From Sulfobacillus acidophilus (GTDB lineage: Bacteria > Bacillota > Sulfobacillia > Sulfobacillales > Sulfobacillaceae), in NCBI GenBank assembly GCA_003023745.1, contig PXYV01000033.1, forward strand, positions 1-38,492: a DNA stretch of 38,492 nucleotides. Direction: 5' to 3'. Position 1 is the first letter of the stretch, and each line of letters begins with the position of its first letter. Below are positions 8,216 through 15,837 of this stretch, one piece after another. A model generated the notes under the pieces. The model ran no database searches. It saw only the letters and a program-made list of their open reading frames with translations, and was not told where the DNA came from. Made by a program: the position numbers and the translations under genes.

Positions 8216-8737
8216 TTAATCGACGACGATATCTCCCGGACCTGTAGGAATAAACTGGACGGGGCGAACAGTTTGGGATAGGTATAGGGGGTGGCGGGGG
8301 AATCCGTTCCGGGTTTTTCCTAGTTGGAACAGCGGAACCGCGGCTAAAAGTTTCAGCACCTCTTCTTGTCGGTTATTGAGTTGACCGTGAATTCCCCACG
8401 CGGCTATGCACTGGTGCGCCGCGTGGACGGCATTCAGGAGATATTGGTCATTGTCGGGTCCCACCGGATCCCGAACTGCATAAAGCTGACGCGGGTTGGT
8501 TGCTCGGTACGCGAAGAGATTGGTCACGAGGAGGGTTCCAAAGCCCCATCGCTCTGCATAGCGTCGGCAACGGGCGATGGTGGGATCGTCATGGGACGCA
8601 TCGGCCGTACTCGGATTCAACATGATGAAATTAATCGTCGGCAAGTGTCGATCCCACTGACGCCACAGTGCATAGCGAAATCGGCCGGACTTGTCAAAAC
8701 AGGCGTCGGACCCCCGTAACATGAGACTTTCAGGCAT
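8216..8737 (-). CDS. DUF1643 domain-containing protein
   Basis: A soluble protein of about 173 residues from the ATG at 8737. The block FIMLNPSTADA followed by DDPTIARCRRYAERWGFG and LLVTNLFAYRATNP is the diagnostic DUF1643 signature. Function is unestablished; members often sit near phage, restriction or other accessory genes. The open frame continues upstream to 8905 without clear family sequence. A GTG at about 8770 is another possible start, and the SD-like aagaggtga nearby fits no start perfectly, so the N-terminus is uncertain. Confidence 0.82.
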   Translation of the reverse strand: MPESLMLRGSDACFDKSGRFRYALWRQWDRHLPTINFIMLNPSTADASHDDPTIARCRRYAERWGFGTLLVTNLFAYRATNPRQLYAVRDPVGPDNDQYLLNAVHAAHQCIAAWGIHGQLNNRQEEVLKLLAAVPLFQLGKTRNGFPRHPLYLSQTVRPVQFIPTGPGDIVVD

Positions 8738-10108
8738 GGGCGATAACGTTGGTCTGATCGTCGTCACCTCTTGGAACGGTATCGTCTGGCATATGGTAGG
8801 GCTGTGCAATGCATTCAGTGTATCCCAAATCTGGACGAAAGTGTGCTGCAGAGCGAGCACGTTCGTGAATGTTGCGAAGAAGCGATATGAGAACGAGCGA
8901 GCCACTGGACAAAGGATGACCGACTGAAGAGGTCAGTGTGGTGTGCGGGGATGGCATCGAAAGCCGGAACGTCAACGCCGTTGATTCTTACTTTGCAAGG
9001 TGACACAACGAACGAATGCCATTCCTGCGCCCCCCCCTTAACGCGCCTTTAAGCCGGTCAGCTAGTCATATGTCAGCCAGAAAATCGCCATCACGAACAC
9101 CAATACCGTTCACATTTCCCGAGCAAGAGGTCCGTACGCGAGAGGAGGGTACATGCGTCGTTGTAGATTTCGCGAAATCATGTCTTCTACGTTTGCCGAG
9201 GGTGGGTTAGATGTTCGGTATTAATCACGCTGCCGGGCCGGCTACCTAGACTTCGCCTCTCCCATAGCGAAGACACCACGCAAGCCGACTAAAAATCTCC
9301 ATCGCGGCAGCCATCTGAAGCCATCGCGCAGGCCCGGATGGCTCCGATCCTTCCGGCATCGATGCAATGCACGGCAACAGCGGGGACCGATTTTTGTCAT
9401 CGTATGCTCTTTCGCGCAATCCATCGAAGCGATCCGCGCGTGCGCGTATCACAACAGCACAACCGGTCGTACCGTAAAGTCTCGCGAGTCCCGCCACTAG
9501 TAAAGCAATTCCTTAATTTAGGCATAAAGATTCCAACCACAGTCCTGTCCTGAAGCCGATTGTCTATGCCGGCAACGGTTCAAGACTTAGGAATTGCTCT
9601 ACTAGTTTTGTCATGTTCTGGACAATACGGCGGATGATTCCGATGGCGCCATCAACCTAATTTGCCCCAACCCATTAGATTCCCTGGAAATGCCGCAGGA
9701 GGCCATTCAATCCGAGGCCGAACGCCGCTGTATAATTATGACAGGAATCTGAACGGTGAGGCGATTCTTTGTCATGTGAGGGTGTACCGAACTCTATGAC
9801 GTTACCGTTGGGGGGTCCGTCAGCCTCGCTGCAAAGAGGCTGGGGCTATCGGATAGGGTGCGCCCTGCAATCGATCATCGTAATATCGCGTCGACCGCGC
9901 ATTGTTCATCTGGGTGGGTGCCTCGCCTCTGCGGTCTGGGTGTCTCTTGCGATGATTATTGCGTAGGAGCAAGGCGATGCGAGGAGTGGCTGAGGTGATC
10001 GGGTGGAATGTCGTTTGACGCCAGAATTTTGTAGATCGGGGTCATAATGGATTTTGGTGTCGCTGGCGAGAATGGTCGCAGTTTGTGCCTAAAGGGGGGA
10101 ATTAAATC
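8738..10108. other. Long gene-poor interval
   Basis: Nearly 1.4 kb between the DUF1643 gene and the SDR gene has only short frames (up to about 80 codons) on both strands, without SD sites or family signatures. A 23-codon frame at 9153-9224 has a good SD (agaggagggt) but no recognisable product. A TATAAT at 9731-9736 has no good -35. The stretch holds the inverted repeat at 9496-9606 and otherwise looks like decayed sequence. Confidence 0.5.
9496..9606. repeat. 111-bp element bounded by a 20-bp inverted repeat
   Basis: The left arm (9496-9515, actagtaaagcaattcctta) and right arm (9588-9606) are reverse complements except for one T/C change and one missing base. The arms enclose about 72 bases without coding capacity. 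It could be a miniature transposable element, a large cruciform or an RNA hairpin. No flanking target duplication was recognised. Confidence 0.55.
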
Positions 10109-10945
10109 ATGAAGATAGCTCTGATCACCGGTAGTTCGAGTGGAATCGGCATGGCTACAGCACTGGAAATGGCCCAGCGTGGGTATCACGTTATCGCGAC
10201 CATGCGTCATCTGGAGCGCGGTACCTCTTTGGTCGCGAAGGCCCAGCAGTTAGGGGTGATGGATCGGCTGCAGCTCGCACAGTTAGACGTGACGGCGCCT
10301 TATGAGCATGTTGCGGAGATAATTCGCGATCTGCTCAGCAAGAGCGGGCCGGTCGATGTTCTGGTCAACAACGCTGGGATCGGAATTTTAGGACCGGTCG
10401 AGACGCTGCCCGAAAAGGCGTGGCGAAAGGTGATGGACACGAATTTTTTTGGGGCGCTCGCGGTCATGCAGGCAATCCTGCCTTATATGCGTGAACGCCG
10501 GCAGGGAATGATTGTCAATGTGTCGAGTGTCAGCGGTCGCGCTGCGTCTGCCGGATTTGGAGCGTATGCCGCAGCGAAATTTGCGCTTGAAGCGGCGTCG
10601 GAAGCATTGCGGTCGGAGATGTTACCGTATCACGTGGATATGGTACTAATCGAGCCCGGCAATTATCGCACGGCCATCACAGAGCACGAGTACCCGGCCG
10701 ACTTGCATAATGCGGATGTGGCCAGGGCGTTGTATCCGGAAGTTATGGAAGGTGTCGAAGAATTTCTCAACTACCATCGAACGATTGCCGACGATCCGGT
10801 CGAGGTGGCGCGGGTGATTGCGAACATCACGGAGAACGCCCAGCCGCCCTTGCGCGTGCCGGTCGGTCGAGTGGGAGAGGTGTCCGCGCAGGAGTGGATT
10901 CGCCGGCGCTTAAGGGAGTCATGGCCGTCCATGGAGGGGGAATAG
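10109..10945 (+). CDS. Short-chain dehydrogenase/reductase (classical SDR)
   Basis: A 278-residue NAD(P)-dependent oxidoreductase. The cofactor loop GSSSGIG is at residues 8-14, NNAG at 87-90, catalytic Ser140 in VNVSSVSGR, and Tyr153/Lys157 in YAAAK. Basic residues after the second strand (TMRHLERG, 31-38) suggest NADP(H) preference. The C-terminal extension of about 70 residues (after 210) resembles SDRs acting on ketone or steroid-like substrates, but the substrate cannot be read. ATG at 10109 follows aaaggggggaatt, a good SD. It appears monocistronic. Confidence 0.88.
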   Translation: MKIALITGSSSGIGMATALEMAQRGYHVIATMRHLERGTSLVAKAQQLGVMDRLQLAQLDVTAPYEHVAEIIRDLLSKSGPVDVLVNNAGIGILGPVETLPEKAWRKVMDTNFFGALAVMQAILPYMRERRQGMIVNVSSVSGRAASAGFGAYAAAKFALEAASEALRSEMLPYHVDMVLIEPGNYRTAITEHEYPADLHNADVARALYPEVMEGVEEFLNYHRTIADDPVEVARVIANITENAQPPLRVPVGRVGEVSAQEWIRRRLRESWPSMEGE

Positions 10946-11167
10946 CTTTTCATCAAGATAGCGCCGCTCAGAAAACAATTGATCGACGCATTGGGTGGCG
11001 CGAGACACAGACCTTCCGCGTTGATCGCATGGCAGTCGCTGAGCTTGAATGAGCCGGAACCGGTCGACATGGTCTTGAGGTCGCCGCGAGGAGAGAAATT
11101 GCGGTTTGAGTCACCATCTCGGATAGAACCCATATACTGCGATGGAGCAGGAAATGGGTGTGATTTA

Positions 11168-11488
11168 ATGCTGACACTGGCCAATTTCGGCACGGTGGCC
11201 GGGGCAACGGCGATTACCTTGGCTATTGTCAAGCTGTTGACGGCCGTATGGCCGAAGGTGCCCCACATGTGGGCTGTTTGGGCTGCCGCCGAATGCACCA
11301 TGTTTGTGGATGGACTGATGACCGGCCCTTGGACTATTACCAAGGCCGTGGAACTTTTCTTTAGTGGGATGGTGGTGGCGGCGACAGCTCTAGGCAGTAC
11401 AACCGGAGGCCAGCGAATTGCGGAAAGCATTACGGCGACTCGCCGCGCCAAATTGCCTGACTCTCCTCCGCATTCGGGCTCAAACTGA
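11168..11488 (+). CDS. Small membrane protein, holin-like topology
   Basis: A 106-residue protein with about three hydrophobic segments (roughly 5-25, 35-52 and 60-80) and a charged, hydrophilic C-terminal tail. That topology is holin-like, but no family is recognised and no lysis gene is nearby. ATG at 11168 begins the hydrophobic N-terminus. The longer frame back to 10979 reads as non-coding. It ends 11 bp from the convergent nuoB stop. Confidence 0.5.
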   Translation: MLTLANFGTVAGATAITLAIVKLLTAVWPKVPHMWAVWAAAECTMFVDGLMTGPWTITKAVELFFSGMVVAATALGSTTGGQRIAESITATRRAKLPDSPPHSGSN

Positions 11489-11499
11489 ATTCAAGACGC

Positions 11500-12012
11500 T
11501 TAGCCGCGGCGGTTTTCGGTGACCTCCAGATACTTTGGCTTTCCGCCTGAGGCGATTTTTTCTCTGAGCTTCAATATGCCGAACAAGAGCGCCTCGGGCG
11601 TCGGAGGGCATCCCGGCACGTACACGTCCACCGGGACAATATGGTCAACGCCTTGGATCACGGCATAGTTGTCAAACACGCCGCCCGAAGATGCACAGGC
11701 ACCCATGGCAATGACCCACTTGGGCTCGGGCATTTGCTCCCAGACGGTACGCAACACTGGCGCCATTTTTTGGCTGACCCGGCCTGCGACGATCATGAGA
11801 TCCGCTTGTCGGGGCGAGGCGCGAAACGCCTCGGATCCAAAGCGTGCAATGTCGTAACGAGAACCCGTGACACTCATCATTTCAATCGCGCAACACGCCA
11901 ACCCAAAGGTGGCGGGCCAGATTGACGATTTTTGCCCCCACCGCACCATCCGTTCCACAGTCGTCAGCAAGATACCGCGTTCGATAAGGGACTTGTCGCC
12001 AGTGTCGGCCAT
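11500..12012 (-). CDS. nuoB: NADH-quinone oxidoreductase subunit B (NuoB), orphan copy
   Basis: A 170-residue homologue of the complex I 20-kDa subunit, which carries the terminal 4Fe-4S cluster N2 and sits next to the quinone site. The ligands are present: C40 and C41 in [11 protein letters not shown]106 in MGACASSGG, and C135 in [14 protein letters not shown] at 12012 has a strong SD (gaggggggaatcgg). No other nuo genes are in the window. It follows, after a 123-bp gap, a small four-helix membrane gene and the cytochrome b6 cluster on the same strand. It may be a spare complex I subunit or a component of a different membrane oxidoreductase, since NuoB-like proteins also occur in group 4 hydrogenases and related complexes. 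Confidence 0.93.
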   Translation of the reverse strand: MADTGDKSLIERGILLTTVERMVRWGQKSSIWPATFGLACCAIEMMSVTGSRYDIARFGSEAFRASPRQADLMIVAGRVSQKMAPVLRTVWEQMPEPKWVIAMGACASSGGVFDNYAVIQGVDHIVPVDVYVPGCPPTPEALLFGILKLREKIASGGKPKYLEVTENRRG

Positions 12013-12135
12013 TTCCGATTCCCCCCTCGTAGTGCCATGATAGAGGTAAGGGAGATCAGAAGAATCGGCCGAACGACTCGGCCTGTGTGCCATCCGGCGC
12101 GACATTTAAGTCCGAATGGCCTGGCAGCGTACGGA

Positions 12136-12537
12136 TTAGAATCCGAAGAATCCCGTGGTGAGACCTCGGCCGTACATGGCCCATAAAAACACGTTAAGTC
12201 CAAAGAGAATCCACTTGGGGTTGACTTGCCAGCCTCCCAACAGTTCCCGCGGATCTTTTTGGGGACCAAAAGCGGCCAGAAGCAGCGCCGTGAAGACGGC
12301 CAGCGCTCCGTACAGCAGATGCAGCGGGTCCGGCGGCCTTTGGCCTTCTAAATAGAGTCCGGTGCCAGCTGCACCCAGCACAATCGTCGTCCATTGCACC
12401 GTCCGCTCCCAGCGCCAAAACGCCTGGGGCAGGTCTTCAACTGCTGATTGCCGCAAAATCCAGACCGATAATATGCCGGATAAAATAAAACCGCCAATGG
12501 CAGTGCCTACGTGGATCCACAACAACACTTCGACCAT
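12136..12537 (-). CDS. Integral membrane protein, four helices, unknown
   Basis: A 133-residue protein with hydrophobic helices at about 5-25, 48-65, 75-93 and 108-126. His residues occur near 9 and 73. ATG at 12537 has a strong SD (aaaggagaatgac), and an upstream in-frame extension is unlikely. No family is recognised. It lies between the terminator of the cytochrome b6 genes and nuoB and may be co-transcribed with nuoB; a redox or quinone-related role is inferred only from neighbours. Confidence 0.65.
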   Translation of the reverse strand: MVEVLLWIHVGTAIGGFILSGILSVWILRQSAVEDLPQAFWRWERTVQWTTIVLGAAGTGLYLEGQRPPDPLHLLYGALAVFTALLLAAFGPQKDPRELLGGWQVNPKWILFGLNVFLWAMYGRGLTTGFFGF

Positions 12538-12575
12538 GTCATTCTCCTTTTGTTTAGCGCTACGCAATATAAATG

Positions 12576-12611
12576 AAAAACCGGGAGCAATCCCCCTTAG
12601 GATGCTCCCGG
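12576..12611 (-). terminator. Rho-independent terminator of the cytochrome b6 operon
   Basis: On the minus strand a GC-rich stem (ccgggagca with tgctcccgg, arms 12581-12589 and 12603-12611) is followed by five T residues (complement of 12576-12580). It starts 13 bp after the stop at 12625, a standard intrinsic terminator separating this operon from the downstream membrane gene and nuoB. Confidence 0.85.
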
Positions 12612-12624
12612 CCCTTGATTTCCG

Positions 12625-12825
12625 TCAAGCCCTAACCTTGCGCTTGCGTAGCGGCGCCATGACCCCCAAGGCCACGAACGCTCCCGCTAATATCTCGAAC
12701 AAGCCAACCAACATACCGACTGCGCTTAAGTGCACGAACCCCATGCTTAAGGTGCCGAACCCGATAATGCCGAGCACACTGCCTAAACTCATGCGCGCTA
12801 GACTCCATAACTGCTTACGATGCAT
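12625..12825 (-). CDS. Small two-helix membrane protein of the cytochrome b6 operon
   Basis: A 66-residue protein with two hydrophobic helices (about 10-28 and 32-55) separated by a short loop, and a basic tail. ATG at 12825 has the SD ggagggacgcg and overlaps the end of the preceding gene by 11 bases, so it is translationally coupled to the cytochrome genes. It is the last gene before the terminator. It is probably an accessory subunit or assembly factor; no family is recognised. Confidence 0.7.
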   Translation of the reverse strand: MHRKQLWSLARMSLGSVLGIIGFGTLSMGFVHLSAVGMLVGLFEILAGAFVALGVMAPLRKRKVRA

Positions 12826-13795
12826 CTCGCGTCCCTCCTCCGAGTTCCACCGCGCCAGGCGGGTTGTCAACCGGTTGATTGCGATAGAACTCCTTCCAGA
12901 TGAGTCGATGCACGCCCAGGTAGCGTGGCAGCTTATTCCATCCCGGGATCCACGGCGTCAGCGCCAAGGCTAGCCAGAACAAGAAGCCGATGCTTAAGGC
13001 CAAGGCGTCAGAAGCGGTCGAGTTGGCGACGAATGGCCACTGGTAAATCCAGGTTGGGATCGTCATCCACCAGGCCCCGGGGTATCCGTTAATGGCGGGG
13101 TGAATAATGCCCCAATTGCCACCGGCCAGGGTTTGCGTTGCCGGATCTTTTTGCAGCGGTGCCCCTTGGAGGAACAAGAGATAGTTTTGGTTGTCAAAGC
13201 GGGTGATCACGGAACCATTGCGAATGAGCGCTCCAGAATAGAGGCCGCTCTGTCCCAAGGCGAGCGAGTCGTTCAACAGCGTCGGCAGAGGGCCGTAATG
13301 CCCAGGCGGCGTGATCACTTTCCCGTTGCGATACACCCCTTTGGTCAGAGCTTTGGTGTACAGAGCCTCCCAACGGGCGCGTTGCGCGTTGGTCGCGTGG
13401 GCAAAGGAAGCCAATGGCGCTTTGATGGCAGGATTTACAGACGTCGCCATTTTTAACGGCTTCAAGATAAAGTCTTGAGCGGCGTTAATCGGGTGGATAA
13501 TTCCCGCTGTGGTTTGCAAGAAACTTTCGACGTTGCCGGTGCCATGATTGTAGGGCGGCCCGTAATTGGCAATTTGACCAGTGCCGTCCAAGGCGCGCAA
13601 AGCCATTTGTTCAAACGCCACCGGGTGCGCCGTCGAATATCCCTTAATCGTGAGGGGCTGCTTTTCCGGCACCCCAAAGATGATGGCGGCCAATAACACG
13701 ACGCCCACCACGATGGCTAGAGTCGTCATCAGATGCTTCACGAAGTCCTCGGGAACCAGCCGGTATTGCGTCACCACATCGTCGCGCGTGCTCAT
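12815..13795 (-). CDS. Cytochrome b6-associated membrane subunit with a large outer domain
   Basis: A 326-residue protein encoded immediately after cytochrome b6, overlapping it by 4 bases. A first helix (about 22-41, ending IIFGVPEK) leads into roughly 200 hydrophilic residues (45-240), including GQIANYGPPYN and a Trp-rich GAWWMTIPTWIYQWP segment. A second strong helix follows (about 265-285) and then a basic cytoplasmic tail. By position it replaces subunit IV / the C-terminal half of cytochrome b. I see no PEWY Qo-site motif, no CxxCH haem c motif and no Rieske cluster motif. The extra domain is presumably extracytoplasmic. ATG at 13795 has the SD ggaaggagtg. Confidence 0.7.
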   Translation of the reverse strand: MSTRDDVVTQYRLVPEDFVKHLMTTLAIVVGVVLLAAIIFGVPEKQPLTIKGYSTAHPVAFEQMALRALDGTGQIANYGPPYNHGTGNVESFLQTTAGIIHPINAAQDFILKPLKMATSVNPAIKAPLASFAHATNAQRARWEALYTKALTKGVYRNGKVITPPGHYGPLPTLLNDSLALGQSGLYSGALIRNGSVITRFDNQNYLLFLQGAPLQKDPATQTLAGGNWGIIHPAINGYPGAWWMTIPTWIYQWPFVANSTASDALALSIGFLFWLALALTPWIPGWNKLPRYLGVHRLIWKEFYRNQPVDNPPGAVELGGGTRDAS

Positions 13796-14421
13796 GATTT
13801 GGACACTCCTTCCGTGGATACAGGTTGCACTTTGACGTCCGGGTAAGGAGGCACGACCGACTTCGTGCGGACCCGCGTGATGTGCAATGCAATGAAGACG
13901 GTTAATAGGAGTGGCAGCACAACGACGTGCATGCCAAACATTTGTCCGCTGTTGGTCAGGTTCAGCCAGCCCAGTCCCATCGCGTTTAATCCGTCTTTGG
14001 CTTGTACGGCGTTCCATTCTGAGTACAAATCACCATTGATGAGAAAGCCGGTAAAAGCGGTCGGTATGGCAATCAGAAACGAAATCGCTCCCAGTAACCA
14101 TGTCAGGCCGCGGCCTCCGCGCCAAGCGCCGGTGAAAAAGACCCGCCATAAGTGCAACATCATAAAGAAGAAGAAAGCTTGCACCCCCCAAAAGTGGGTG
14201 GCGGCTACAAAGCGCATGGCGCCGTTGTATGACCACGAGTCTGGTCCATTCATGGCGAGCAGAATACCGGAAATGACTAACACGACAAAACTTGATGCAG
14301 TGAGCGATCCGAGCATATACATGAAACCTTGAGCATACTCGGGCATCTCGGTAGGCAACCAGGTATCGGCTGACATGACTTCGCTCAGCATGCGTTTGGA
14401 ACTCTCAGTCCAGTTTGCCAA
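13792..14421 (-). CDS. Cytochrome b6-type di-haem protein (cytochrome b N-terminal domain)
   Basis: A 209-residue membrane protein with four transmembrane helices. The haem ligands are in place: H76 and H90 (14 apart, ATHFWG...MLHLWR) and H165 and H180 (15 apart, FGMHVV...ALHITR), the spacing of cytochrome b6 rather than b of bc1. It therefore should hold two b haems crossing the membrane and take part in quinol oxidation or reduction. The start is TTG at 14421 behind a very strong SD (aaaggagggg). No Rieske protein or cytochrome c gene is in the window. It follows a 30-residue membrane microprotein gene by 55 bp and is coupled to the downstream large-domain subunit. Confidence 0.92.
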   Translation of the reverse strand: MANWTESSKRMLSEVMSADTWLPTEMPEYAQGFMYMLGSLTASSFVVLVISGILLAMNGPDSWSYNGAMRFVAATHFWGVQAFFFFMMLHLWRVFFTGAWRGGRGLTWLLGAISFLIAIPTAFTGFLINGDLYSEWNAVQAKDGLNAMGLGWLNLTNSGQMFGMHVVVLPLLLTVFIALHITRVRTKSVVPPYPDVKVQPVSTEGVSKS

Positions 14422-14476
14422 GGGGATCCCCTCCTTTTACTTCTCACTTCACTCACAAGCGACCGGTCAGCTAGCG

Positions 14477-14569
14477 TTAATGATGCCGCCGTGCCGGCAA
14501 GAGCATACCGACGATAAAAGTAAGGAGAAAAATACCTTCCACTATAAAATTGCCGGATCCGGGTGACAT
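14477..14569 (-). CDS. 30-residue single-helix membrane microprotein
   Basis: A short frame beginning ATG at 14569, with a near-perfect SD (gaaggaggtgcgatca). It encodes about 30 residues: a polar start, one hydrophobic helix (residues 8-24, with IFLLTFIVGMLL), and a basic/His end (PARRHH). It is too short for routine gene callers. It is the first gene of the cytochrome b6 operon. Tiny one-helix subunits are typical of b6f complexes (PetG, PetL, PetN) and of terminal oxidases (CydX, CcoQ), so a structural subunit of this cytochrome complex is the natural inference. The SD quality, helix and position are seen; the role is inferred. Confidence 0.65.
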   Translation of the reverse strand: MSPGSGNFIVEGIFLLTFIVGMLLPARRHH

Positions 14570-14783
14570 TGATCGCACCTCCTTCACTTTGCTTGGTTCC
14601 TAATATACCGATTACATAACGTGCCACACTATGGACCATTGGAGTGATTTCCAAGAACCGGATGGACCCGACAATCAGGGCCGTTGGGCCCATTCGCTCT
14701 AGCTCGAAGTAACGGCATAATTACTGCATGATGAGTGGCCTAGAGCTGTAAATGACGACTGCGTCAGCGAAGGAGGATATCAC

Positions 14784-15494
14784 ATGACAAGTGCACTTTT
14801 TGGAGCCGCCGCGGCCCTGGCGGTCGTCTTTGCGATCATTTTGGTTCAACGCTATCGGGTGAGTAAGGCACCCGTCTACGCATGGTGGACGCTGTCCTTT
14901 GGGCTGTATGCCTTGGCATTTATTACCGAGGCATTGACCGTGCCCAGCAATTGGCATTTGGTGTGGGAGTACCAATTATACATTGTGGCATCGGCCGGCT
15001 TGGTGGGAGCAATGTCCGTGGGGACCACCTACTTGGCATTTCCCCGTTCTAAAGTGGCGGTGGGGTATGCCATTTATTTTTCATTCGTGGAATTGGCGCT
15101 GATTGCGCTGACCTTGGTTTTCCCGCCTGTTTTACACGGCAATTGGCAGAGTCTGAATGCGGGTAAAAACAGCATCGTCGGTCCGACGCAAATCGCATAT
15201 TTATTGTTGTCGGCGGTGGGGGGCCCCATTGTAGTGCTGGGATCGCTGTGGTCGTGGTGGAAAACGCGCCGCTATTATACGCTGTTGATTGCGGTGGGTG
15301 CGTTGATTCCAAGTGCTGCCGGCACTGTCGCTTCGCAAGGGGGTGGGCTGACTCTCTTTCCTGTTTTGAACATCCTGGGTCTGGTATTGATTTTCTTGGG
15401 ATACGTGTACTCGCGCCCGCAAGCCAAAACGGCCGCCCGCGGTTCAGAGCGCACGCATTTGACGCCGACGGCACGACAGTCGACCAACGGTTAA
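14784..15494 (+). CDS. Seven-helix integral membrane protein, unknown
   Basis: A 236-residue protein with about seven evenly spaced hydrophobic helices and a hydrophilic C-terminal tail of about 25 residues (after YSRPQ). ATG at 14784 has a strong SD (gaaggaggatatcac). No retinal-binding Lys context or transporter motif is recognised. It is transcribed divergently from the cytochrome b6 operon across about 214 bp, so the two may share control. Function is unknown. Confidence 0.7.
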   Translation: MTSALFGAAAALAVVFAIILVQRYRVSKAPVYAWWTLSFGLYALAFITEALTVPSNWHLVWEYQLYIVASAGLVGAMSVGTTYLAFPRSKVAVGYAIYFSFVELALIALTLVFPPVLHGNWQSLNAGKNSIVGPTQIAYLLLSAVGGPIVVLGSLWSWWKTRRYYTLLIAVGALIPSAAGTVASQGGGLTLFPVLNILGLVLIFLGYVYSRPQAKTAARGSERTHLTPTARQSTNG

Positions 15495-15517
15495 CGCGTA
15501 ACGCTTGTGGCCGTGTT

Positions 15518-15552
15518 CGGACAGTACCGCGGACCTACGAGGGTGCTGTCCG
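15518..15552 (+). terminator. Weak terminator-like hairpin
   Basis: Arms cggacag (15518-15524) and ctgtccg (15546-15552) form a 7-bp stem with a long loop, followed by tcttcatttt. It is placed 24 bp after the seven-helix gene. The loop is long and the T-run is late, so confidence is low. Confidence 0.3.
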
Positions 15553-15730
15553 TCTTCATTTTGTCCAAATTGGGCGACCACTGCGTGCTTGGGATTTAAC
15601 GGACGCCCAGGGCAACCAAGAGACGAGGTCGAATGGTCCCTCGTGAGGGAACATCTGGCCCTAGGAACAAGCGTATGACTACGCTAGGGTGAGTGTGACG
15701 TGGCGTAACACGCGTGTTGGTAAAAAGCGC

Positions 15731-15813
15731 GGTCCCTCTTTCGGGCCGCTGGGCGCAGGTAGTGGTTGCGCAGGGGCCGAGCCGACGCTTCTAAGGAAGC
15801 GATGGTCGTGGCT
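15731..15813 (+). promoter_or_regulatory. Structured 5' leader before the methyltransferase-UspA fusion
   Basis: Three hairpins in a row precede the gene: 15731-15747 (ggtccc/gggcc with one bulge), 15753-15771 (gcgca/tgcgc), and 15780-15813. In the last, agcc/ggct and gac/gtc outer pairs enclose a perfect cgcttc/gaagcg stem with a TAAG loop. The SD follows 12 bp later. This is compatible with a cis-acting RNA, but it matches no riboswitch I recognise. The rest of the interval from 15495 holds nothing else identifiable. Confidence 0.4.
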
Positions 15814-15837
15814 GTATAGAGCGGTGAAGGAGTGAGC

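Noticed and set aside
9153..9224. 23-codon frame with a strong SD (agaggagggt)
   Set aside because: No hydrophobic helix, family or neighbour context; left as a remark in the gene-poor interval.
9769..9966. 65-codon plus-strand frame
   Set aside because: TTG start without SD, no domain; the nearby TATAAT lacks a proper -35.
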